A stretch of 6,064 nt of DNA from Candidatus Scatomorpha stercorigallinarum (GTDB lineage Bacteria > Bacillota_A > Clostridia > Oscillospirales > Oscillospiraceae), in the NCBI GenBank assembly GCA_018713375.1, contig DVOV01000084.1, positions 1-6,064 of the forward strand, written 5' to 3'. The notes below the pieces were generated by a model. It was not told the DNA's origin. It did not search any database and saw only the letters and a program-made list of their open reading frames with translations. Positions 1 to 5,845 of the stretch are shown here, piece after piece. Made by a program: the position numbers and the translations under genes. The first letter of the stretch is position 1; every line of letters starts with the position of its first letter.

Positions 1-671
1 TCTGCAAGAGCTGCATCGACGGCGGCTTCACCTCTGTCATGATCGACGCTTCCAGCAAGCCCTTCGACGAGAACATTGCCATTACCCGCAAGGTCGTCGA
101 GTATGCGCACGACCATGGCGTCGTGGTCGAAGCCGAGCTTGGCACCCTCGCCGGCATCGAGGACGAGGTCAAAGTCGAGGAGGGCTGCGCCAGCTACACC
201 CGCCCCGAGGAAGTGCAGGAATTCGTCGAGCGCACGGGCTGCGATTCCCTGGCCATCGCTATCGGCACCAGCCACGGCGCGTACAAGTTCAAGCCCGGCA
301 CCAAGCCCCAGCTCCGTTTCGACGTGCTCGAGGCCGTGGAGAAGAACCTGCCCGGCTTCCCCATCGTCCTGCACGGCTCTTCCAGCGTGCCCCAGGAGTT
401 CGTCGATGAGATCAATAAGTACGGCGGCAACATGCCCGGCGCTATCGGCGTCCCCGAGGACCAGCTGCGCCAGGCCGCCAAGAGCGCCGTCTGCAAGATC
501 AACATCGACTCCGACCTGCGCCTGGCCATGACCGCCAGCATCCGCAAGTACTTTGCCGAGCATCCGGCGGACTTTGACCCCCGCCAGTACCTGAAGCCCG
601 CCCGTGAGGCCATCAAGAAGATGGTCATGCACAAGATCGTGGACGTCCTCGGCTGCGACGGCAAGGCCTGA
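1..671 (+). CDS. fba: Class II fructose-1,6-bisphosphate aldolase, C-terminal part (5' end off window)
   Basis: Zinc-dependent aldolase of glycolysis and gluconeogenesis, cleaving fructose 1,6-bisphosphate to dihydroxyacetone phosphate and glyceraldehyde 3-phosphate in the cytoplasm. The frame is open to the left edge (first full codon at 3, reading CKSCIDGGFTSV before the Met at 39), so that Met is internal; about 222 residues are visible of a family length near 310-320. Counting from the Met at 39, I see the AELGTLAG block (Glu33), GTSHGAYKF with metal-ligand His79, VLHGSSSVP with metal-ligand His112, and the substrate-binding KINIDSD block (Asn155). The N-terminal HLDH metal site is off window. 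The insert before KINIDSD (YGGNMPGAIGVPEDQLR) marks the longer clostridial/Thermotoga-like subfamily rather than the short Bacillus FbaA type. Codons are strongly C-ending, as in highly expressed genes. Family assignment is very secure; the symbol is generic. Confidence 0.96.
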   Translation, partial: CKSCIDGGFTSVMIDASSKPFDENIAITRKVVEYAHDHGVVVEAELGTLAGIEDEVKVEEGCASYTRPEEVQEFVERTGCDSLAIAIGTSHGAYKFKPGTKPQLRFDVLEAVEKNLPGFPIVLHGSSSVPQEFVDEINKYGGNMPGAIGVPEDQLRQAAKSAVCKINIDSDLRLAMTASIRKYFAEHPADFDPRQYLKPAREAIKKMVMHKIVDVLGCDGKA

Positions 672-682
672 GCTTAACTGAC

Positions 683-706
683 CAGCCTCCAAGGCTGCTG
701 CATTTT
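683..706 (+). terminator. Possible weak terminator hairpin after the aldolase gene
   Basis: CAGCCT (683-688) can pair with AGGCTG (692-697) around a 3-base loop, followed five bases later by a run of only four T (703-706). The stem is short and the T-run is poor and displaced, so it may be a partial terminator or chance. If it is weak, the aldolase transcript could read through into the downstream gene. Confidence 0.25.
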
Positions 707-710
707 CCCT

Positions 711-719
711 AAGGAGGTG
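711..719 (+). promoter_or_regulatory. Very strong Shine-Dalgarno sequence of the pseudo-P-type ATPase gene
   Basis: AAGGAGGTG is a nine-base match to the 16S rRNA 3' end, with AGGAGG ending six bases before the ATG at 724. It fixes the start codon and argues that the altered ATPase gene is actively translated. Confidence 0.9.
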
Positions 720-723
720 TCAG

Positions 724-2667
724 ATGACCTTCAAGGAGATACTTGAGAATCTGACCGGCGGCCGTCCCGCCTGGCCCGACGGCACAGGCGGCGCTAAGGC
801 CGATCTCAGCTTTGATATCGCGCTGGTGGTGCGGCTCGTTATTTCCTGCATCATCTTTTCCGGCGCACTTCTGATAAGGCGGATACCCGCCCCGTGGCCG
901 TCTGTGATGCTCATAGTCAGCGCACTGATCGCCGGGGCCGACCTGCTGGCCGGCGCCATACTGGCAGTGATGAACGGCCGGTTCCTGGACAAGTCCGTGC
1001 TCGTGCTGCTCAGCACCGTCATCGCCTTCATTTTTGGCGCGGCGGTGGAGGGGGCGGCGCTGGTGCTGCTTTTCCAGCTCGGCGGCATATTCATCAGCTA
1101 CGCCGTCGTGCGCACGCGGATGACGGCCCTCAGCGCCGTGAACTTCCAGAACGAATACGCCACCGTCATCCACGACGGCGGCGAGGACCGCGTCCCTGCC
1201 GGGGACGTGCAGCCGGGCGAGCGTATACGCCTGCGCGCCGGCGAGCGTGTGCCCTGCGACTGCCTGGTCGTGGAGGGCGAGTCAAGCCTCGACCTCTCCG
1301 ATATGGGCGGGAGCGAAGGCAAAGTCGCCGTCAAGCCCGGGGACGAGCTGCTCTCCGGCAGCCTCAACACCGGGGATGAACTCGTGTGCGAGGTCACCGG
1401 CACGTCGGCGGAGTCCACGGCCGCGCTGTTTTATAACAGCGTAGCCCGGGCGTCCGCCTCTGGGGGCGTTTGCCCCGCATCGCTGGAAAAGGCGGCCAGC
1501 TATTTCACGCCTGTCGTATGCGTGATCGCTGTGCTCATCGCCGCGCTGCTGCCGCTCGCGCTGCATATCAGCGTGGCCGAGTCTGTGCGCCGCGCCGCCG
1601 TGTTCCTCATTGTTGCCAACCCCTGCGCGCTGCTGATAGCCGTGCCGCTGATACGGCTCTGCTCCGTTAGCGGCGCTGCCCGCAGCGGCGTGCTCTGCAA
1701 GGACTGCTCGGCCATGGACACGCTGGCGGACGCCGGCGCGGTGGCTTTCTCCAAGCCCGGCACACTGACGGACGGGGAACTGCGCGTGGTATCTATCAAG
1801 CCCAGCGCCCGGATGAACAAGGATGTGCTGCTGAAGATAGTGGCCCATGCCATGGCCTACTCCAACACGCCACAGGCCCGGGCCGTTATCGCCGCTTACG
1901 GCGGCACGATATACATAGACCTTGTGCAGAATTTCACCGACATCCCCGGCAGCGGGGTGGAGGTGACGGTGGACGGTATCCGCATCTGCGCCGGCACGCG
2001 CGACCTGATGACCGTCAAGCACGTTTCCGTGCCAGACGGGGACCTGACGGAGGAATATGCCGTCTATGCCGCTATCGGCGACGAGTACGCCGGGCGCATC
2101 GTCCTCAGTGACAACGTGCGACCGGACGCTGCTACAGGCGTCTCCGAGCTTGCGCGCTGCGGCGTGGGCAAGGTCGTGATGTTCACGGACGAGAGCCGCG
2201 ACAGCGCTGCGCGCGCCGCCGCTTCGCTCGGCATCGTAGAGTACTATTCCGAGCACGGCGTCAAGCGCACGCGAGAGGCGATAGGAGAGGTCAAGCGCGG
2301 CTGCGCCACGGGCGAGAATCTTGTATTTGTAGGCGCTCCTGAATGCTTCACCGCCGGCCACACGGATGCCGATTCGGACGTGGCAATGGCCGGGCTGGAC
2401 ACGCTGGCCGCGCCCGTTGGCGCCGATATCACCATCATCGGCGGAAAAGTCGAGCGCCTTCCTCTGGCCATCGCCATTTCGCGCTATTCAGGGCGGCTGA
2501 TGGCTGCCTGCATGGCCTTTGCCCTGCTTGTGAAGCTGGTTTTGCTGCTTCTTGGTTTCTTTGGCATCGCCACGCTCTGGTTTGCCGTGTTCATCGATGC
2601 CTGCGCCGCCGTCGGCGCGTCCCTGGCGTCCATCCTTGCCTTCAACGGCGAGAGCTACAGCAAATAA
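724..2667 (+). CDS. Catalytically degenerate P1B-type (Zn/Cd-like) heavy-metal ATPase homologue, probable pseudoenzyme
   Basis: 647-residue membrane protein with the complete layout of a ZntA/CadA-type metal pump but no N-terminal metal-binding domain. Probable membrane segments: about 31-51, 58-82, 90-108, 109-128, 261-281, 290-312, 590-612 and 613-637; actuator domain about 130-255; P and N domains about 320-580. Family landmarks kept: GERVP (173-177), VKPGDELLSGSLN (203-215), PGSGVEVTVDG (408-418), LSDNVRPDA (461-469), Lys604 and Asp625 in the last two helices. Catalytic signatures lost: phosphorylation Asp is Ser343 (SKPGTLTDG), TGES is GGSE (195-198), CPC is NPC (299-301), the HP histidine is Thr382 (YSNTP), TGD is TDE (488-490), and the GDGxND loop is replaced around 537-543. 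The family mechanism cannot work without the Asp, so ATP-driven transport is not expected; a regulatory, scaffold, sensor or passive-permeation role is possible but unproven. No frameshift or stop interrupts it. It follows the aldolase gene by 52 bases and ends just before a shared terminator. Homology is near certain; function unknown. Confidence 0.9.
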   Translation: MTFKEILENLTGGRPAWPDGTGGAKADLSFDIALVVRLVISCIIFSGALLIRRIPAPWPSVMLIVSALIAGADLLAGAILAVMNGRFLDKSVLVLLSTVIAFIFGAAVEGAALVLLFQLGGIFISYAVVRTRMTALSAVNFQNEYATVIHDGGEDRVPAGDVQPGERIRLRAGERVPCDCLVVEGESSLDLSDMGGSEGKVAVKPGDELLSGSLNTGDELVCEVTGTSAESTAALFYNSVARASASGGVCPASLEKAASYFTPVVCVIAVLIAALLPLALHISVAESVRRAAVFLIVANPCALLIAVPLIRLCSVSGAARSGVLCKDCSAMDTLADAGAVAFSKPGTLTDGELRVVSIKPSARMNKDVLLKIVAHAMAYSNTPQARAVIAAYGGTIYIDLVQNFTDIPGSGVEVTVDGIRICAGTRDLMTVKHVSVPDGDLTEEYAVYAAIGDEYAGRIVLSDNVRPDAATGVSELARCGVGKVVMFTDESRDSAARAAASLGIVEYYSEHGVKRTREAIGEVKRGCATGENLVFVGAPECFTAGHTDADSDVAMAGLDTLAAPVGADITIIGGKVERLPLAIAISRYSGRLMAACMAFALLVKLVLLLLGFFGIATLWFAVFIDACAAVGASLASILAFNGESYSK

Positions 2668-2679
2668 TACGCAACAAAT

Positions 2680-2714
2680 AAAAATATCCCGCCCCCTGGG
2701 GCGGGATATTTTTT
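2680..2714. terminator. Bidirectional intrinsic terminator between convergent genes
   Basis: Near-perfect inverted repeat: the arm ATATCCCGCCCC (2684-2695) pairs with GGGGCGGGATAT (2698-2709), and the flanking A-run (2680-2683) extends the pairing with the T-run (2709-2714). The stem is about 12 GC-rich base pairs plus four A-T pairs with a minimal loop. A-tract on one side and T-tract on the other give both strands a U-run after the stem. It lies 13 bases after the stop of the plus-strand ATPase homologue and 6 bases past the stop of the minus-strand DUF3267 gene, so it should end both transcripts. Confidence 0.93.
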
Positions 2715-2719
2715 ATGTA

Positions 2720-3286
2720 TCACTTCGCGTACACGGTCATGGAAACGCCGCTGTCGTGTACCAGTATGTCCCGGGGCAGCCCGAGGAACTTGCCTGTGAC
2801 GTACATGTCGCCCGCCGCGCCGGAGATGTTGGTTATCTGCACAATGTATACGCACCAGAACGCCGCGCCGGAGCTGAAGACGAAATTCAGCGCCAGCAAA
2901 ACCGCGCCCAGCACGATCACCGGAGCAAGCGCGATGACGATATACGGCCCGCGGGCAAAATAGCTTCCGCTGCCGGCAAAAGCATAAAGGCCCGTGAAGC
3001 CGTAGCGGACCTTGCCGGAGCCATACAGCTTCATGCATATGCCATGCGTCAGCTCATGCAGGAGCATGTAGACGACGATGGCGGCAAAAAGCGCCAGGAG
3101 GGAAAGTGGGTGTATATCCCGCAAAGCCATGCCAAACGGCACAAGATATGCGCCCAGGAGCACCATCAGGATGGCAATGAGCAGCGCGAGCCCGTTTACG
3201 AGCAGGGCCAGGCGCTTGTTTTTCTGCAGATCGACCGTGAGCAGCTCGTGGTAGCCGTCCGGCAGGTTGTCGTAGCAGCTTTTCAT
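2720..3286 (-). CDS. DUF3267 family membrane protein, putative zinc metalloprotease
   Basis: Small (188 residues) integral membrane protein with the zincin motif HELTHG at 77-82, where His77 and His81 would bind zinc and Glu78 would be the catalytic base. Probable membrane segments are about 25-50, 60-76, 113-136 and 139-155, with the HELTH motif at the end of the second one. The downstream AAGDMYV (157-163, Asp160) fits the SxGD block of DUF3267, where the Asp is a candidate third zinc ligand as in site-2-type (M50-like) proteases. Length is normal for the family. The start ATG has GGGAGG (3293-3298) six bases upstream; that site lies over the last codons and stop of the DHHW gene, only 3 bases away, so translation is probably coupled. 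It is last in the operon, ahead of the shared terminator. Substrate is unknown; protease activity is a family prediction, and the link to glycan acylation is inferred only from position. Confidence 0.85.
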   Translation of the reverse strand: MKSCYDNLPDGYHELLTVDLQKNKRLALLVNGLALLIAILMVLLGAYLVPFGMALRDIHPLSLLALFAAIVVYMLLHELTHGICMKLYGSGKVRYGFTGLYAFAGSGSYFARGPYIVIALAPVIVLGAVLLALNFVFSSGAAFWCVYIVQITNISGAAGDMYVTGKFLGLPRDILVHDSGVSMTVYAK

Positions 3287-3289
3287 GTT

Positions 3290-4414
3290 TTACCTCCCCA
3301 GCAGGAAAATGTTGCTGTCGGTGGAGAAATTGTCGATGCTGTAGCAGACAAGAACGTCGTCAAAGCCGTTCTGTGCGATATAGTCGGACAGGCTTGCGCG
3401 ATAGTAACGCAGGTCGAGGATGTGTATGCGCGAATAGCTCGCCAGCAGGAAGGGGGAGAGGCTGTCCATGTACGAATCGCGCAGTATCAGCAGGGAAGGG
3501 GCGTCCTCCACGCCCGTTTCGATCTCCAGCAGCGGCGTGTTGCCGCCGTAGAAGAAGCTGTACTTATCCTTGACCTCCAGCCGGCTCCAGTCGTAAAGCT
3601 GGCCCTCTACCGGGCTGCCCTGCGGGTAGTTCGTGATCTCCAGCCCCTCGGGCTCCGTGACGAAGATCTCCATGCTGTCAGGCTCGACCCAGGAGAAGCC
3701 GGAGGACGACCAGGAAGTCCCGTAAAACTCTTCGGAGACGGTCTCGCGCCCGCTGTACTCGCTGATATCCGGGCAGTCGAGACCCATGCTCTCCGCCAGG
3801 GCGGAAAAGCCGTAGTAGGCGCCCAACGTCGTCCAGTGGTGGTCGGTGCGGTAATAGATGTATTCGCCGCTGTGTTCCTCCAGCTTGCCATAAATGTCCA
3901 CGTTCACGGCGTCGGAGAGTGAATAGCAGTAGTCGATGGCGGCCTTTTCACTGTCCCTGGGCGCGTTCTGCGGCAGCATGTGCGCCCAGATGTCGCTCTT
4001 GCCGGGGATAAGGGCGAAATAAACATCAGCGTCCGTGTTGGCGACGAGCTTGTTGAGGGCCTCCATGTTGGCTTCCAGCTTGCCGTCCTCCGGCGCTTCG
4101 TAGGGCTCAATGATGGTGCCGCCGTCGCAGAGGAACATGCCGTTATTCTGCCGCTTGCCGAGCGCCAGTTCGCTCGCGGCCTTGAGCGTTATCCACTCGT
4201 CGCGCAGCGTGAACTGGTCGGTGGTGTAGGCCTCAAAATCCTTCGTATACTGCCCGGAGAACAGTTCGTCAAAGCTGAATGGCGGCCGCTGCTGCAGAGA
4301 GCGGTTTTCCTGCTCGGAGAACTCGCGGTCGGGCAGGGCCGTATTGAGGATGAAGAAGGCGAAGATGAACGCTAAAAACACGATCGCCTCTATCCAAAGC
4401 GCTTTTTTGCTCAC
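3290..4414 (-). CDS. DHHW family protein (AlgX/AlgJ-like SGNH-type acyltransferase partner of the MBOAT)
   Basis: 374-residue membrane-anchored extracellular protein. Residues 8-25 form one hydrophobic segment after a KK-containing start (signal anchor without a clear cleavage site); the rest is soluble. The family-defining motif is in YYRTDHHWTTLGAYYGF (187-203): DHHW at 191-194. By analogy with AlgX (Asp-x-His plus a distant Ser), Asp191, His193 and Ser314 in LLILRDSYMDS are the likely catalytic triad. AlgX/AlgJ proteins attach acetyl groups to extracellular polysaccharide after a MBOAT protein brings the acyl group across the membrane. The start codon is GTG (4412-4414), chosen because AGGAGG (4420-4425) sits five bases upstream and the signal anchor begins there; no nearby ATG would keep the anchor. 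The ribosome binding site overlaps the stop of the MBOAT gene, implying coupled expression. The acceptor glycan cannot be told from sequence. Confidence 0.92.
   Translation of the reverse strand: MSKKALWIEAIVFLAFIFAFFILNTALPDREFSEQENRSLQQRPPFSFDELFSGQYTKDFEAYTTDQFTLRDEWITLKAASELALGKRQNNGMFLCDGGTIIEPYEAPEDGKLEANMEALNKLVANTDADVYFALIPGKSDIWAHMLPQNAPRDSEKAAIDYCYSLSDAVNVDIYGKLEEHSGEYIYYRTDHHWTTLGAYYGFSALAESMGLDCPDISEYSGRETVSEEFYGTSWSSSGFSWVEPDSMEIFVTEPEGLEITNYPQGSPVEGQLYDWSRLEVKDKYSFFYGGNTPLLEIETGVEDAPSLLILRDSYMDSLSPFLLASYSRIHILDLRYYRASLSDYIAQNGFDDVLVCYSIDNFSTDSNIFLLGR
3293..3298 (-). promoter_or_regulatory. Ribosome binding site for the DUF3267 gene, inside the end of the DHHW gene
   Basis: On the minus strand GGGAGG spans the penultimate Gly and last Arg codons of the DHHW gene, just before its TAA (3290-3292). 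It is six bases from the ATG at 3286. This arrangement suits translational coupling. Confidence 0.85.
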
Positions 4415-4419
4415 GGTTA

Positions 4420-4425
4420 CCTCCT
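4420..4425 (-). promoter_or_regulatory. Ribosome binding site deciding the GTG start of the DHHW gene
   Basis: AGGAGG on the minus strand overlaps the TAG stop of the MBOAT gene (4424-4426) and is five bases from the GTG at 4414. It supports GTG as the true start. Confidence 0.88.
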
Positions 4426-5821
4426 AAAAGTTCCAGTAGAGGAAGGGGTTGTAGGTAGAATCGACCAGATAGGCCGTGGCCAGCACGAGCACGGCAACGA
4501 TCAGTGCCGGGCCCGCCACCGCTTTCACCTTCGGCGGGAGGGAGCGATAGACTTTCGCCCCCAGCGGCGTGGCGGACACGGCGCCGATGACGAAAATGGC
4601 CGCGTAAGAGACAAGATAGAAGAGGTCGCGCGCCTCGACGAGGCCGGCTCCGCCGCCGAACATGGCGGCAAAATACTGGCTGACCGCCGTCATGTCCTCC
4701 AGCTGGAACAGCACCCAGCCGCAGACGACCACGAACAGCGTATAGACATGCCCAACGGCACGTGGGGCGCGGTCCAGCCAGTGCAGGAGGAAGGATTTCT
4801 CCAGGATCAGGAACACGGCGTAGTAAAGGCCCCAGAAGAGGAATGTCCAGTTGGCGCCGTGCCAGATGCCTGTCAGCGCCCATACGACCGTGATGTTGAA
4901 GAGCTGGCGCCCAAGACCGCGCCGGTTGCCGCCCAGGGGGATGTAGACATAGTCCCTGAACCAGGTGCCGAGCGAGATATGCCAGCGGCGCCAGAACTCG
5001 GTGACGCTGCGCGAGATGTAGGGATAGTTGAAGTTCTCCTTGAATTCGAAGCCTATCATACGCCCCAGGCCCACGGCCATGTCGGAGTAGCCGGAGAAAT
5101 CAAAGTATATCTGCAAAGAGAAGGCGAGTATGCCCAGCCACGCGCCCAGCGTTGTTAAATTGCCGGGGTCGGCGGCGTAGACGTCCCACAGCGCGCCGAT
5201 ATTGTTGGCGATGAGCACCTTTTTTGCCAGGCCGCCGATAAAGCGTTCCACGCCGGAGGAGAACTGGTCGATGCTCGATGCGCGGAAACCCAGCTGATCG
5301 GCCACATCTTTGTAGCGCACGATGGGGCCGGCGATGAGCTGCGGGAACAGCGCCACGAATGTGCCGAAGCTGATATAGTTCCGCTGCACATCCGCATCCC
5401 CGCGGTAGACATCGATGGGATAGCTCATCGTCTGGAAAGTGTAGAAAGAGATGCCTATCGGCAGCGTCAGCCCCAGCGGCGCGATGTCGATGAAGGGCAG
5501 GGCGCTGAGCGTGGTGACGATGAGGTCGTAGTACTTGAAGAAGCCCAGCAGGCTGAGGTTGATGACGACATTGACAATGAGCACGGCCTTGGCGCGCTTC
5601 ATGTCGCCGGCCGCTTTGTATTTGCCGATGAGCAGGCCATTCACATAGTTCACGGTGATGGAGAGCATCATCAGCAGGATATAGACGGGCTCTCCCCAGC
5701 CGTAAAAGACCAGGTTTGCCACGAAGAGCACCGGGTTCCTCCACTTGACCGGGGAGATATAGTACACTGCCAGCACGACCGGCAGGTATATGAACATGAA
5801 AAGGATGCTGGAAAAGACCAT
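4424..5821 (-). CDS. MBOAT family O-acyltransferase (AlgI/DltB-like)
   Basis: 465-residue polytopic membrane protein of normal length for AlgI-type MBOAT enzymes. These take an acyl group from a cytoplasmic donor (acetyl-CoA for AlgI) and move it across the membrane for O-acylation of cell-surface glycans. The full signature set is present: GWGEPVY (41-47), FFKYYD (94-99), PIGISFYTFQTMSY with Asp137 (121-137), FPQLIAGPIVRY (159-170), FDFSGYSDMAVGLGRMIGF (240-258 region), FNYPYISRSVTEFWRRWHISL (264-284) with invariant His281, the YIPLGGNRRG loop (293-302), and GIWHGANWTF (318-327) with the predicted catalytic His321. The start ATG has GGAGG (5832-5836) ten bases upstream. It is 24 bases after the DUF4358 gene and 9 bases before the DHHW gene. 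The DHHW partner rather than dlt genes favours polysaccharide acetylation over teichoic acid D-alanylation. Acyl group and acceptor remain unknown. Confidence 0.96.
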   Translation of the reverse strand: MVFSSILFMFIYLPVVLAVYYISPVKWRNPVLFVANLVFYGWGEPVYILLMMLSITVNYVNGLLIGKYKAAGDMKRAKAVLIVNVVINLSLLGFFKYYDLIVTTLSALPFIDIAPLGLTLPIGISFYTFQTMSYPIDVYRGDADVQRNYISFGTFVALFPQLIAGPIVRYKDVADQLGFRASSIDQFSSGVERFIGGLAKKVLIANNIGALWDVYAADPGNLTTLGAWLGILAFSLQIYFDFSGYSDMAVGLGRMIGFEFKENFNYPYISRSVTEFWRRWHISLGTWFRDYVYIPLGGNRRGLGRQLFNITVVWALTGIWHGANWTFLFWGLYYAVFLILEKSFLLHWLDRAPRAVGHVYTLFVVVCGWVLFQLEDMTAVSQYFAAMFGGGAGLVEARDLFYLVSYAAIFVIGAVSATPLGAKVYRSLPPKVKAVAGPALIVAVLVLATAYLVDSTYNPFLYWNF

Positions 5822-5831
5822 TAACGGTTTG

Positions 5832-5836
5832 CCTCC
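5832..5836 (-). promoter_or_regulatory. Ribosome binding site of the MBOAT gene
   Basis: GGAGG on the minus strand lies in the 24-base gap after the DUF4358 gene, with a ten-base spacer to the ATG at 5821. The gap holds no hairpin or promoter that I can see, so the two genes are probably cotranscribed. Confidence 0.75.
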
Positions 5837-5845
5837 GGCGAAAAA

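Noticed and set aside
39..41. ATG at 39 as the start of the aldolase gene
   Set aside because: The upstream codons 3-38 continue the conserved family sequence (CIDGGFTSV), so the ATG is internal.
1282..2361. 359-codon minus-strand open frame opposite the ATPase homologue
   Set aside because: Low-complexity His/Gly/Ala/Arg-rich translation, no domain, no ribosome binding site seen; shadow of the real gene.
724..2667. Annotation as a working Zn/Cd/Pb exporter (ZntA/CadA)
   Set aside because: Homology is clear but the phosphorylated Asp and other required residues are missing, so naming it an active pump would be misleading.
724..2667. Sequencing error or simple pseudogene as the explanation for the altered motifs
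   Set aside because: Several independent motifs differ, the Asp-to-Ser change needs at least two base changes, and there is no stop or frameshift in 647 codons. Gradual decay with an open frame cannot be fully excluded without relatives.
2552..3922. 456-codon plus-strand open frame opposite the DUF3267 and DHHW genes
   Set aside because: Its product has no recognisable domain, runs through the terminator and is antisense to two well-supported genes; long shadow frames are expected at this GC content.
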